A DNA stretch of 64,000 nucleotides, taken from contig JAYMTL010000008.1 of the NCBI GenBank assembly GCA_036897445.1, positions 186,001 through 250,000 of the forward strand, in the 5' to 3' direction. Made by a program: the position numbers and the translations under genes. The notes below the pieces were generated by a model that made no database searches, had not been told where the DNA came from, and saw only the letters and a program-made list of their open reading frames with translations. Source of the DNA: Pelargonium tetragonum (taxonomy: Eukaryota > Streptophyta > Magnoliopsida > Geraniales > Geraniaceae). This document shows, in pieces, positions 26,048 to 39,500 of the stretch. The stretch's first letter is position 1; every line of letters starts with the position of its first letter.

Positions 26048-28302
26048 GAAAGTAGATCCAAGTCAAGTTACGTATCTTAGTAGAAAGCTCTCCTCTAATA
26101 GAAGAATGTTTAAAATCTAGTTAGCCTTTAGTCTTAAAAAGGGAGCTTTGGCTCATACGAGGATTCCTTAAGATAGGGGTATACTAAATCTATTAGTTTA
26201 ACAAAAAGTCTTGTAAGAAAATCTTAAATCCAGTAGAACCCGTTATGAATCTGTCTAAAATACATCCCTTTTAGAGGGTCCCCCTTTTTCCCGGATAGGA
26301 AATGCCTGCAATTCCCTTTAAGAACCTTTATTACGAGGCCTGAAATAAGGAAGCCTTAGTATGTTGAAATATACCCCAAATCTCGTACAATTCTGAAATT
26401 GAAAACGTAGTTAGTTAAATACTAAGAATTCCCGGACTCTTAGTTGTTATTATGCCCTTTTAGACAATCTTTCTTTTCATAAGTTGTTATTCTCCTCAAG
26501 GAGCATACCCTGCTCCAATAGTTTAGAGAAACAGTAGCACTCGATAGGCATGCAACTCTACTTTCAAAAGTTAGAAGAACTTCTTATTAAGCAGAAACTC
26601 GCTTTATAGGTATTATTCATCCAAAGTTCCTTACAACGCTGCAGACTAAAATAGAGTAAAAGATAAAAGAATACTGGGTAGATTAATAAGGTACGTAGCC
26701 GGTTACTTTGTACTTGAGAAAGCAGAGTGCTATATACTAAAGGGACCTCTTACCCTACTTTTGAGGAGGTTGGAGCTAAGTCCGATCCAAGAAACGAATA
26801 CTTAAGAAATTCTCTTTATAATATATTAATTCAATAACTTATAGAGCCTGCCTTGTGAGATACCCTATATCTAATCGGAAAAATTCCTTGTATAATAACA
26901 AGCTTCTTAAAACCTGGATTTCTTGCTATTCTATTGATATATTAAAGCGAATGCTTTAGGATATTCTCTCAAGTTAAGGACTAAAGTCCCCTTGTCGTTG
27001 GATCCAGGGTAAGGAACTCGTTTTTCTATTACAGAAAACAACTTTTAGTTAGTTTGAAACCCTTATCAGCTCATTTTCGGAGTTGTGCTTTCCTGCAGTG
27101 ACAGAGGAAATTTCCCTTTATACGGGAGTCCATTTGTAGCGATAACTTAAAATGAAAATATAGGGATTAAGCGCAGAAGGTCAGAGCAAATAAAATACAG
27201 ACAGAGGAAAGCAAACAATACAAGTATAGATTAGGGTCCCTCCTTTGAATTTTGAATGAAGTGACAAACTTACAGAGATATAAGCAATAAATTGACTAAA
27301 ACAAGTTAAGTTAGAGTACTGACAAGGCATATAACCCCTTATTAAAGAAAGATTTAAGGGATCTCGTAATCTTGACCTTAAGTATAAGGGAGTAATTCCA
27401 GTACAAGTCTCCGTAAAGAGCAAGAAAAACCTAATGAGTAAATATTTCTAACCCTTTTCTTTTTTCAAGGTATCCCATTTTAAAACAAGGAGGTTAAGTA
27501 TTCAACTAAAACTTTTATTAAACCCCAATCTAAATAAAGAAAGAGAAGCGCCTGTTATTTAATTATTTAAAGAGCCCCCGTATTTCTAGCTTTTTATTCG
27601 CGTGTTCAGTCCCCTGGTGTCAATACAAGAGTTGCACGCGTGTATATTTTAGGGCGTTAAAACAGTTCCCGTAAAAAAAGGGGGGTCACTTTAATAAAAA
27701 AAAGAGCTTTATTTGTATTATATTCATCCACAAGCTTTGCAGTTACTAGGAGTTCATTCCTACTGTGTGTGCATATTTGCTTTGCTTTAGTTTTGACTTT
27801 TTCCACAATACAATCACAAGTATAAGATCCTGTGTTTTACAATGCTGTAGTGTTAGCTAGATGACATCACATAGAGCAGGAACTTCGAGGGTAGCTTACT
27901 AAAGGTAAACTTTAGTCCTGGCGGGTTCAACAGGAGTTCCACTTAATTTCAATTTTTAATAGAAAAAGTCTCCTCGTAAGGGTTTTTGCGTTGAGCCTAT
28001 ACTTTATCCGATAAGGATTATAGCCTTTTGACTTTCCTGGTGGGTCTAGGAGGACTCTTGTACTTCGCGTCTACACAAGATATTTATTTATTTGCGATAG
28101 GCTTCCTATTTATATCCTAATTGCTTACACTTACACAAAAGTCCAGAAACTTTGGGTTCCTAAAATCAGCAAGGTCCTTGGTTTGTAGATTAAGTTAAAA
28201 TACTTAACTCTTTAAAAACTTAGTAAAGTAAAAAAGTACAGGACTAGAAAATGCAGAAAATTATAGAAAAGTGTTCCTAGAAGTTTTTAGAGAGTAGCCT
28301 GC

Positions 28303-28317
28303 ATTATTATTATTATT
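28303..28317 (+). repeat. (ATT)5 microsatellite
   Basis: Five perfect ATT units, flanked by gc on the left and a T-rich tail on the right. Confidence 0.9.
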
Positions 28318-28838
28318 TATTCAATACCTCGTGGAAAAGACGCCCCTTGTAATATTACTTAAGTTTGGTGGGTAAATTCCCTTTATACTTTTTCCTAAAT
28401 CTAGTAGGGAAGTCGTGGCAGGAAGCTTGTTACCCGCCTGTATCAAAGTAAAATTCTAAGGGTTTTTGAGTAGTAGTTTACTCGTTTTTTTGGACCCTGG
28501 ACATTTTTTTATGAAGAGCTGGCTTGCTTTTAGTACCAAAAAGAGTTTTTTATTTAGTTGTAGTGGAGAAATCCACTGCGCTGAGAAATGCAAGAGCCCT
28601 TGTTTACAGACTAACCTAAATCTAATTCTTATATAAAATTTAATAAGTTAAGGGAAGTTTCAAGAGTGAGGTATAGGTTTTCCAACGGTCTCTACATATA
28701 CATAGAAAGATCCTCTCTAAAGGGTTTTTTTCTTTATTACTTCTTGTGAATTTGAATTTCTAGTTACAGTAACGAATTGATCAAGAAATGAGCTTCAAAA
28801 GGGAAAGAGAAGGGGGTTTTAGAAAGACTTTGGGCAAA

Positions 28839-28903
28839 AACTTCAACCGGACTTGAACCTATGACCATACGAGCAAAGAGCGCTCTGCCGGAGTTCTAAA
28901 GTA
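28839..28903 (-). other. tRNA-like site, minus strand, short anticodon region
   Basis: Read on the minus strand, the T-loop word GGTTCAAGTCC is perfect and the T-stem pairs at four of five positions, counting one wobble. The putative acceptor strands TACTTTA (28897-28903) and TGAAGTT (28839-28845) pair at six of seven positions. A D-arm-like segment with GG in its loop and GAGC on its 3' side follows. The interval between the D-arm and T-arm is about 18 bases where 21-22 are normal, and I could not draw an anticodon stem with a plausible seven-base loop. It is the best tRNA candidate in the window, but as written it looks degenerate, or else unusual in structure. Confidence 0.35.
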
Positions 28904-31900
28904 GTGGAATTCCAGTAAATTAACAAGGGCCCACTAGGCATGCACAGTAAGTTTAAATTAGCATCTGATTACCCAGATCCACATCTGCTACGGAACTCTA
29001 GATTTCATAAATGTAACAAAGCTATCCTACAAAACGGAACTAAAAGCGGGGGTCCTTTATTACAGGGGTGGTTGCTGGCTCTTTTACAAAAAAAAACCTG
29101 TAAATACTTGGAATTTTCTAGTTCTTTTTTACGAAAGGAAAAGTATTGTACTTTAATCTGGGCTTTCTTCAAATAAAAAACTTAGCCTAGTAGTAATCTT
29201 AGTAAATCTTGTTGTATTAAAGGTCTTTATACAGGATTTCCGGAGTTTCATTACATTATTATAATATAAGTGGAATTTTGTACACTTACCTGTCGAAAAG
29301 TCCCTGTAGGAGTCCCTAGAGAGCTGTAGTTCTGGGGTAGTTTATCAAATGAGTATAAAGGTGGCTCAGCAACACTCGTATTACAATAGGGAAAGTCCTG
29401 TTCTTTTAGTTCAAAGGGGGTTAAGATGGAGTTAAAGGAATTTTAAGAGGGCGGGTAGATCTAAGGAGTCTTTTATGGCGATATTCCAGAAATAAGAAGC
29501 GCTCCAGTTTAAATATAAAAAAGAAACGGGACCCCTTTCTTGTGAAAAAGGGGGGTACAGAAATCCTATCAATATAGTAATAGTATACACGGTAAAGGCA
29601 AGGCCCCTGCTGAAAAGAGCAGCGTAGATTTTTATATTGATAGAATTTAGTACTAGCTTGTACAAAGCCTTCATTTTTGTATTAACCAAACTTCTCCCTT
29701 AACCCGTAAGTATATGGCTTTGAGAACCTTTTCATTCTAAGTATTTGAAAACCGAATTAGCAACGTTTTAATACAAGGCTGTAGTCGTTTAAAAAGAAAA
29801 TCTACTTAGGTTTCAGGCTGACTTTTGTTATGCCAATATTTTTAGGAGATATGGTATTCCTTGGCGCCCCTTGTTACAAAAAAGGTAGAAACTTAAGAAG
29901 CCCCTTTCTTTTTTCTTTGTTTTTGCTTCAATTCTGGTATTCTTGGGGTTACTAGTAAGGCTTATCGAGTACCAGAAACGAAATTTATACTAAGAGGGAG
30001 TCCTGCACTCTAAAGTCAATACGAATTAGATATTGTTTGATTCTGTTTAGCGGATGTATTTCCAGGGAGGGTCAGTAACAAAGTAAACATCTTGGCAGAA
30101 AGGGGTTGGGGCTCAATACGCCTTAGGTCTAGATAAAAGTTATTTATAAAAAAAGGGAATCAGGGCACCCTTCTAGGTATCTACCTATTTCACTTTTTGG
30201 AGCAGCTTTCTGAAAAAATTCAACTATAAGCTATAGTAAGAAAAACCGACCTTTAAAAAGATGTATGCCGCACCTTTTGCTAGGCTAGGCGGGTTTCTAT
30301 TTTTCCCTATACAATAGACTCTAAGCTTCAGCGAACCTTATTAGAATATATGTTAAATACAAAGTTGTTTGCCAGACTTTATAGTAATAGAGGTTCTCTA
30401 AAATAAAAACGTAGGCTTATGCTTATTAATTAATTGTAGCGAAATTCCATTCTTTGCGCTAAAGCTAAGAGTCTTTTTTTAAGTTGTTTTTGCGATACCT
30501 AAGAGCCTTGAGTTTCCATCTTATGATAGCTCCGGCTACTCTTTTAGCAGTAATATTCCCCAAAATAGAGTAGGACATAAAGAACTTGAGAACCCAATCT
30601 ATAAGAGGACTCCCTTGTGGGGGAGATTAAAGCCCTATAAACTATAAATTTCAAAAGCCCACCCTTTGCTATGGTTATGCTATGGAAATACACCTAAATT
30701 GAACTTAATAGATTAAACCGGAGGATTTACTAGACCTAAATTAAGTTAGCTATATGCAAAAAGCGCTACTATATACTTTTATTCTTAAGGGGAATTCTCT
30801 TTGGAGTATTCTTACTCAAGTAAAACCTATTAAATAAAAAGTTTCGTAATATCTTACTCATCTAAAGGAATGCCAACTAAAGAACAGAGACTTTTAAGTT
30901 GAGAAGGAGAAAGCCCTCGCTTAAAGAAAGTCAAAGTCTAAGAAATAAAGGAATACAAGCCTTTTGGTTCCTTATAGATTTGGTAAATAGGGTTTTTTGT
31001 ATTAATTTCATCAGTTATGTTAGTATATAAAATTTTGTGATATAAAACAGAAGCTCTAGTTAATACTTAATTGGTAATAGATACCAGGTCGGGTTTCTGA
31101 GACAACAGCGAATCTAGAAAATTTTTATATTTGTCTTTAAGCGGTAAGGGCTTTAATTTCTTGGGTAAATCATGATAGGATAACCCAGAACTTCGTGTTA
31201 GGACACAACAAATATACTAAAGCAAATAAAGGAAAATGGATACTAAGCTTTAGTAGATCCCTGTGAGATAAACCTACTCTGTATAAAGAGGGCCGGAAGC
31301 TAAGCTTGTTTATTGCTTATTCAGGATCCCATCCCACTATAAATATCTAGGAAAGATTTTAAGTTATTAACACGTGTATTACAACTTATATAAAACCCTT
31401 GTACGTTAAGAATCAAAGATAGGGGCAATCTAAAGCAGAAAAGCTCTCTGCGGAAACCCTAAAACTAAAAAAAGGGGAGAAATTCCTGCCTACATGCCTG
31501 TAAAAAGCTACTTAGTTCACATTTACCCCAGCTTACTTTAATATATATATCCCCTTCCTTTTTAATTTTCTTGTTTGTAAAAACCTGCTTTATTTCAAAA
31601 CTTTCTATATCCAAAAAGGGAACGTAGATAAGTAATGTACCCATCCTCTCTATAGCATTTCTCGTGCCCCTCTTTATTCTTAAGAGTTTTTCCTCTACTA
31701 TACCCTGAACTTGATAAGCGAATCTTTCTATTCTTGTATTACACAAAAAAATGGGGCCCTCTTTTTGTAGCGGATGGATGCCTTTTAAAACTTTTGTTAC
31801 CACCACCTATAGAGAATTTAAGTAATTCTAGGATAGGAAGATAGAAACCCAATAAAATACCACTAGATATATGCACCGAGAAGGGGGGGCTCTTCGTGGA

Positions 31901-34559
31901 ATTTTTGAGTTGGGACAATCGTCGACTAGTGAACACAATCCCAGAAAATCTCTGTAGACGCTTATTTTAGATTCTCGATTATACTTTTTCGGCCAGAATA
32001 CTGAGTGCCATTCGGACTAACTTCCTTACGACTAAGCGATTTGAACCCCAAGCTTTCTAATTTAACTGCTAAAAAGTAGGAGCTCTACAAAGGATTCTGT
32101 ACTGCAGTTCCCCTTAGAGACTTTTCTACCATTCATGCAGAAAAGGCATATGCATATATAAAGCCTCATTATTAAGTGATTATGAGACTCCTAAGTTAAG
32201 CGCCCATGGGCTTAAAACTACCTATGCAAGCCCCTAAGTTTATATCTTTTTAAATAAGCAATGCTCTTAGCCCGGATCTCAAAGGTAATGGAAATAAGTA
32301 TGACACTGGTTTATAAAGTTTATAAAGAAGTCCGCATATTTTGTTGTTTAATTCAAGGGACTTGGGGTCGACCGGTTACTTACCCTGTTGCCCACAAACA
32401 GCTACGAAAAACTCTTGCTTGGTGCAGAATTTCTTAGATAATTTGAATTTAGTATAGGATTATTAAGAATTTATGAAACGAAAAGAGAAATCCTAAACTT
32501 AAGTTAAGTAGAGAAACTTTTTATCTATATCTTTGCCTGTTACTTAATAAACAAGAAGACCCTAGTAAAGCTATTTACGATATATTCCACCCTCGCTTTG
32601 AAGAGTAGTTTTATACGTAAATAATAAGGCACCTACTTTTTAGTAGGCATGCAAGGGGTGCGCTTCCTTAAGTGAATCCTATTTATATCAACAAAAGTCT
32701 TTAAGAATTCTTTATAGTTTTACTCCGTTTATAACTCACACCTTTAGCAACTTTTTAAAAGGTTTCTTGCAAAATGGGGTTTAGAGGCATTCATAGTACA
32801 GAAATCCGGCTGTAAAGGTGCACCTTAGGAGCTTCCGTTAGGTTCTACTTTGAAGTAATAAAGGTTGAAGGTCATTTTCCAATGAGCTATTCAACTTAAG
32901 AGGATTCCTTATACTTGTATTTTAAGTATAGTGTTTTTATTCTGCAGTATCTGATATTCAATTTTCAGGGCTCTGTTAACAAGGGAAAGTAAAGGGCCTA
33001 ATATTTAAATAAAGCTCCCCAGAGGTTTTTTGGTATAACTGGGTTAATAGAGGAGTTTTTTAGGTATGGAGTTGGTATGGCTTTAAAGTAAATAAAGACG
33101 AGTTTTACGACTCAGATTAGGGCAGGTACAAGACCCTAGTCTTTAAATGTGGGGTCTAGGAAAATTCTAAATTGAGATTTCTAATCCAAACGGGCAAGCT
33201 AGGGTCTAAAATGAAATATGTATCTGTTATTTCCTATTTAAGTCTTATTCAAGCAAAGCTAGAATAGAATAAAAAACGAAGGTTCAATTCAGTTTGGTAT
33301 TCCTTATTTCTGTATACTTTGAAGCTTTTTAAAACAAGGGTTTAGATTCATTTCAGTGCTTCAGTTAGAAGTTCTACTGTGTAAGATAGTAATCTCCAGC
33401 CCTTTTTCTTTGTGGATAGCTTAGTCATCTGAAAATAGGTTAAAACTTTCCTGGGGTATAGCCGCGGTTATATTAACTTAGGTTTTTCATAAAACTCTGC
33501 AAGGTAAGGCTTTTTAGTAAAAGTTCCATCTCAAACGAGTCCCTTTTTCCGGAATGCTCCATTAAAGACACTTAAAGGTCCTTAAAATATGTAGCTCGAT
33601 TTATTCTTATAATTCTTAAGAAGGTTATAAAATTCTTATTAGGTTAGGAAACAAAACCTCTTATATTTTTATGTTAAAGCATGTCTTATACAATCCCAAG
33701 TTTCGTTTACTTTACAAGGTTTTTGGCTCCTCAAGTTCAAGAAAGTTTCTAAAATAAAAAAGCATCTAAGGGGTGCCTTGCCACTTGACTATACTCCACA
33801 ACTAGTATTTAAGAGGACTTTTTTTTTATTTCAATCTAAGCGATTTCATTACTAACTCCTACAGCTAGAAAAGAACCTCAAGCCAGCTCTTTCGCAATTC
33901 TAGAAATCTAAGTAAGAGTCAGCTTCCTAGGCTTTATCTTTATACGGGATTTTTGTATATGAAGTACTCCTGATTCCACACCCTAATATCCTTCAGAATC
34001 CGGGTTGCGCTATAATTTGACTACAATGTATACGTCTAGTCCGTCCTGCTATAACTTGTTCCGCTTTTGGCTAAAAAAAGCCAGTCTCTTATTCTTATAT
34101 TCCCCTTTTTAATGCTCCTTGGAATTACAAACAAGGTTTTCTACGATCGAAAAAAGATCTCCACGCTCTTCTCTGAAACAATTGCCTCTAATCTAAAAAT
34201 AAAAAATACAAGTACATATTAATTACATTACCTTTATTAGGCGCCCCTTTTTGAACCCCAGCTTATTGCACCTCCTCTATTAAAAAAGTTTTTTAACTTG
34301 GATTCAACTCCACCCCAGAAGGAATTTATTTAACTTTTGAGAAGCCATACTTTTATTTAATGTAGAAAACCTTTTTTCCCTTTTAATACTAGTAGTACTG
34401 AATCTAGTTTTCCCTTTCTCCTATAAATATCTAAACCCAGAAATTATACATATTTAAACTCAAAATGGCAGCCTTCTCTAAAGTACAGGAACTCATATCT
34501 CTTGTCTTTCTTTACTTATATTTATTAGCACTTTCTTCTATATTTAAAGTACACGGGAA

Positions 34560-35200
34560 AAGCTTTATCTAAGCTCTTACTTTTTGTAGTTCGTAACTAA
34601 AGAAGTTCGTTAATAAAGAGGAACTTTCAGAGTTTGTAAGCAAGGAAATTCAACTAATATAGATAAACAAAACAGTCAATTAAGAAAACCTAGATAACTA
34701 TAATATAAGAAGAAGGTAAACTTATTAAACAGGTAGCCACCTTAACAACTAGGCAATTAGAACTAAATAATTTCTTACAAATTAGGTATGTAGGAAAACT
34801 TTCCAAAAATCCGTAAAATCCTTATAAGATTCTGTAGTATTTGCTTTTGTTGCTTTGTCTTTGTATTCTTGTTAGATTCTTGTAGCTAATGTCTTTCTTG
34901 TACTATTGTAGTTAGTTATTGTACTGTACTTTTGTATTGGGATTGGGGGTTTTAGGAGCTCTCCCCTAACCATATAGTATTGTTCTTGTTTTAGAACCTC
35001 CTCCTTTTTGTAAAACTTACTTCAAGAAAACCTTCCCCTTCTTACAAAACCTAGTTAAAATCTGAGAGCTAGGAACTACACTCTTATGGGTTCTACCTTT
35101 CTTACCGGGCTTTCTCTGTCTTATGGAGCCTTGTTGTTGTCCTTTTGTAGCTGTACTTATTTCTAGCCTATAGTTAGAGTACTTACTGTAGTCTTTTTAT
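34560..35200 (-). repeat. Block B1: broken family copy, minus strand
   Basis: A pyrimidine-rich stretch on the plus strand with few GG..CC dyads. On the minus strand, 35020-35196 is open for 59 codons and is rich in Lys, Arg, Gly, Ser, Thr and Gln. It contains KKGRTHKS, which resembles KKGIKTHK in B2 and KKAGNTYR in C. The nucleotides agree in the same places, which argues for common descent rather than shared composition. The family hairpin is not seen at the expected upstream position, so this copy appears truncated. It is broken, and the element class is unknown. Confidence 0.4.
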
Positions 35201-36139
35201 GTATTATAGTCAATGGAAAATGGGGACTTTGTTGCCTAGATTCCCTTCGCAGTAAGCTAACTTCTAAAGAAAACTATTGGATCTGATTGAAGGTGAAGTG
35301 CTACTTTATTTAGAAACTCACGGAATGAAGAAAGGCCTTAGACATAGAAATTTTTAATAGGTAACTTAGTTTTAGTTAGAAATGTGATCCTGAGGAGTCG
35401 AAATGCTTCTAACCGGAAACACTAAGAAAAAGAACCCTTCTTAAATGAGCGCTTTTGTAGACTCTCCATACCGAACCCTTTTGAAGCAAAACTCTTAGAA
35501 GTGCCCTTGGCTTTACTCCTGAATAGTACAAATTTAGTTTACAATAAGAAAATCCCCCGTTCTAGATTTGGTTGACCGAGGTAGCAAAGCTAATCTAACT
35601 AAAATAGAAAGGGAAACTCCCGCCGTCTCTGTAACAAGTCCATCCCGAAATTGAAATAGATGACCCTTGCTTGTTTTTGACCACTACTCATAAATTTTAT
35701 TCCATATTTACAGGTTTAACTTATTTGCTTCTTAAATTCTGAGAGTAGACCCATTAGCTTTAGGCCTAAATCTCCTTTCATTATTATGACTATCTGCTGG
35801 AATTTGAGACCTAGAAAGAAAGAAAAAACCTTACTTTCAATAAAACAATAAAAGGCTTTTTCAATAAAAGTAAATAGGTAATATGGATTCAATAGAAGAA
35901 TACCGAACTTACTATCTAGAGTGTTTTTTTTCTGCTGTTTAGGTACTTCGTAAGGTGTTCATTTTATCTGTTTTACGTAAATTTTGACTATAAAACTTTT
36001 GTAGCTATTCTGCACTTCTACAACAAAAAAAGACTTATCAAGAGAGTAAGAAACGAGTGAAGAAAGCGAGTCAATAAGAAGTTTGTGTTCCTCTAGTGTA
36101 TGTAAGTACTATTTTAATTAATATCTTCCAAAAGTCTCC
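35201..36139. other. Spacer between inverted family copies, bulk-like
   Basis: About 0.9 kb separating B1 (minus) from B2 (plus). Most of it has the bulk texture, with G/C dyads near 35510, 35550 and 35610 and no open frame of note. The last 100 bp, from about 36040, shift towards the block texture. Confidence 0.4.
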
Positions 36140-36560
36140 CTCGCTAACGTTCTAAGTTTCTTTCCTCTGTTAGCGATAAAAACAAATACAATAAGAGGTA
36201 ATGCAATTAAATAACTACTATATCCTATTCCTCTAAGTAGTATACACTTCATTAACAACTATAATAAATATTAAGACACAATAAAGTTAGTCAGTTTGCA
36301 TCCTCCTGTAACTCGAGAGTACAATAGGAATATATCTTAACAACTAGTATCTATTACACTATCCTACATCCTACTAAAAAGAAGTTTAGGTAATATACTA
36401 GGGAATACAGCAGCTACAAGTCCAGGCTATAAGAGACAGGCACTAAGCCTCCATAAGACTCATATCCCTAAGAAGGGTATCAAGACCCATAAGAAGAATA
36501 TAGTGGCTAGGAAATAAGGTAAAGGTATGAAGACTGGGGCTAAGAAAGCTAATAAAACAG
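36140..36560 (+). repeat. Block B2: broken family copy, plus strand
   Basis: This block contains the family hairpin (36164-36198). About 220 bp later, ttaggtaa at 36386 and ccaggctat at 36422 align with ttaggtaa at 61427 and acaggctgc at 61460 in block D. The frame 36341-36514 is open for 58 codons and becomes lysine-rich, with PKKGIKTHKKN near its end. Related motifs appear in B1 and C. Further basic residues follow, and the copy fades out after about 36560. It is broken, and no catalytic domain was recognised. Confidence 0.45.
36141..36198 (+). repeat. Family hairpin in B2 with extra inverted repeat
   Basis: The stem CCTCT (36164-36168) / AGAGG (36194-36198) encloses a loop beginning GTTAGCGATAAAAACAAA, the B2 version of the loop word in blocks A and D. 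The fifth base pair is T-A here and C-G in block D, a compensatory difference. In addition TCGCTAAC (36141-36148) is the exact complement of GTTAGCGA (36169-36176), so an alternative eight-base-pair stem can form with the same loop sequence. The two structures are mutually exclusive in part. Confidence 0.45.
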
Positions 36561-39500
36561 GGAGTTAAAGTTAGAGTCTGTTTTTCTTGTTAGTGTCGGT
36601 CGGTCTTATTCTCCCCTTACCTGTCCCAAATTAAAAAGGAATTTCCAGTAAAAGAAAAGGAGTTATAAAGTTCTAAGTTAAGGTTGCTAGAACTCGGTTT
36701 TTCCTAGTTTATATGCTTATGATAAGACCCAAAATCTAGAAAGTCTTCTTTAGAAGGGGTAAGTGTTTCCTTATACTACTTTAAATAGAGGATAGCAAAA
36801 TCCATTACACTTTCTGCAACGCAATGTCTTACCCGGCTTTCAAAACAACTAAACAAGGAGCTCGGACTCGGGAAATGTTTAAGGGAATCAAACGACTAAG
36901 AGGAGGCCCCCTTCAGGTAAACAACTGCGGGATTAAACAAGTTTCTATTTCTAACTAAGTAGTAAGTCTAGAAATGGATATAGCATAGAGCTTATTGAGA
37001 GTGAAAGTAATAAGAGTTTCCAAAATAACAAACCAAATAGGACTTAGTTTAGTATAGAGTATTTACAAGACCCAGATTAGTACTAAAGTCTCATAAAAAG
37101 GTATAAAGTCGGGGTTATGGACCATCCCGTATAAAGTATTTAAAGTATTAAAGAATAATCAGAGCAACACGGAAAAGACTAGAGGCATCCACAAACAAGT
37201 ATAGGGCAGGATTTCTATGTAAGTCAAAGAGGAAAAAGTAGAGAGCCCCCTTGCTTAGTACTTTGTTATAATAAAAAGGGCATTTTTCTTCTATACTCAT
37301 AAAAAACTTTACAGAATTAGAGAAATCCGTGTCAAAGACCAATCCTCTGTATATAAGTTGCAGGGTATTTCTTGATTAGTATAGGACAGCTTCCTTACGT
37401 ATTTTTTACAGTTAAAACTAAGAGTCTTTCCTTTTCTAAAAACAAATACTGGTACTAGAGTTCCTCCAGATCAAGGGATCCAGAACAGAATAAAATAGAT
37501 ATTGCATTCGGCATACTATAAAGAACCCCTGTTCCTTAGAACCTTAGAATATGAGCCGGGTTTAGGAAAAAGAGGCTTTCTCGTAGTTAAAGAGGCATTT
37601 TCAAAGTTCTATTTCGTATAATTCTTATCAGGATGTATAAAACAAGTATTCAGCATATAATTAGAACAAGCCTACTCGATATCCAGTGGGCTAAGCCTTT
37701 TAGTGTTTTGAAAACTTTATGCCATAATTTTACTAGAAGGATACGCATTTAACAAATCCTTTATACCACGGCTACTCTAACCCCGAACTCGTAATAAAGA
37801 ATTGATTTACATTAGGTTCATTAGAGCAAATTGGGATCCTTGTTCTATAGTCAAATTTTAGGCTTTAAAATTTCTTCAATCCACTTAGTTTGCAGCTTGC
37901 TTCTTAAATTTTGATTGATTTCGTAACTGGAACCAATACGAGTAGTGGGGTTGGGACACATATTACTAAAAATTTTACGGCTATACTTAATCGAGGAGAA
38001 TACTCAAATGAAATACCAAATATGTTCAATATAACTTACTTATACGATAAAGCCTTAACCGGGGTTTCCTTAGTATCATTTTTGTATATAACTAGCTTTA
38101 ACTTCAAAGTTTATACTCCGATACTTAATAGAGTTCAATAAGATCCAGTTAATACGTTGACACTTGGGTTTATAGGGATTCCCCAAGAATAGACAAAAAA
38201 GACAAAACTAAATGGATTTCTAGTTCCTCCTCTTGTACTACACAAGAAACCCGATATAAAGATAATCACAATAGCCCAAGTAAGACTAAGTGCTATCGTA
38301 CACAAGGCTCATTTATTGCCTATTTTTCACGTTAAAATTTACCAGACATAAAGGCGCCACATAGTTCAATTACTCTAACTTCAGTGTTTACCTATCTTCA
38401 TTATTGTCAGTAGAAAAGCTTAGATACAATCAATCTTTCTCTTTCTTCTCTTAGAGTAGACTATATAAATTGCCTGCCCGGGTTTACTGTCCCAAAGAAT
38501 ACTTATACTCCCAGTTTTAGACTGCTTTTGTTTTATTCAGATCGAGAAAAAAATCCCTGTTTACCTAAAGACTTCCAAAGCCCTGAAAGGACTCTGACTC
38601 TTTCTTGACCTGATTATAGTTATAGGAGCTGTATAAAGCAAGGCCGGAAACTCCCTATTAACCTTTATAACAATTACTTGTGACTTATATCTTACCTTGA
38701 GAATTGATACCTGCTATACTACCTGTATTATGAGCCCTGCCTTTCTTATAGGTCTTAGCAGCTATCTATACTCTTATAAGCTATAACTTCTTTCCCCTAC
38801 TCTTATGTCCTATAAAAAAGGGAAAAATTTGCAACGCAGGGACGAATAGCATACCGGAGGCAGGAAAAGAATACTTCATAACTTCGAGAAAAAAATGTAA
38901 CACGAATTTAGGATGACAAATTCCAAGTCTTTTAGAGAACTAAACAGGAGCTTAAACTAAATCTGGGTTCCTTCTCCTAAGCAGAAGTCCCCACTTTAAA
39001 TATCTTACCTTTATTCACAATTCACAAGCGCTACCCTAGGATAGTCTACTATAAAAAAATGCGGAACTGAACAAGGAAGGGATATACAAACTTTCTAAAG
39101 TGCTAGTAAGTATTGTACCACCTGTTACTTTAGGGTTTGAAGTGTCGCACAAAGGGGCGTCGCCTCCATGATAACTTTAGGGCATTCTATCAAAAGCATC
39201 CTGTTTTAATTCGGCGGCTAGTATTACTTTTGTAAAACAATGAAAACGCTATGGAAAGGTAGGAGTCTCTTTCAAAGCAAGATACAGACCTCCCCTTTAA
39301 GTACTTATCCTTTGTCAAGGGACACTTATTTTGACATTTGCTCTGGGTCTTTTATGATATAGGATCCCTTTAAAAGGAAATATTCTCCATATTGCATTTC
39401 CTAAACCTAAAAATTTTAAGGAAGACTTTTAAAAATAAAAAAAAAGTCTCGTATTTTAGAGGAGTCTCTCAGAGTAGTACTAAGAAAGTTTTAGCCTCGC

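Larger units (their letters stand above)
26048..34400. other. Gene-free AT-rich bulk DNA with dispersed GG..CC dyads
   Basis: No gene was recognised. GGATCC occurs at 27000 and 31324. Two overlapping minus-strand frames at 31465-31806 and 31739-31936 (113 and 65 codons) are of chance length and match no family I know. The sequence tagccgcggttata near 33459 briefly recalls the small-subunit rRNA 530 loop, but its flanks do not match. A run of five ATT units lies at 28303-28317. Confidence 0.55.

Noticed and set aside
31465-31936. Two overlapping minus-strand frames (113 and 65 codons)
   Set aside because: They lie in different reading frames of ordinary bulk DNA with no recognisable motif. 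Neither exceeds chance length.
33459-33472. tagccgcggttata, similar to the small-subunit rRNA 530-loop core
   Set aside because: Only about 12 bases match. The preceding bases are not the expected gtgccagca, and no other rRNA signature was found within several kb.
37911-38141. 76-codon plus frame with a Thr/Ser/Gly-rich start
   Set aside because: It has a natural-looking amino-acid mix but is short, unrecognised and within chance.
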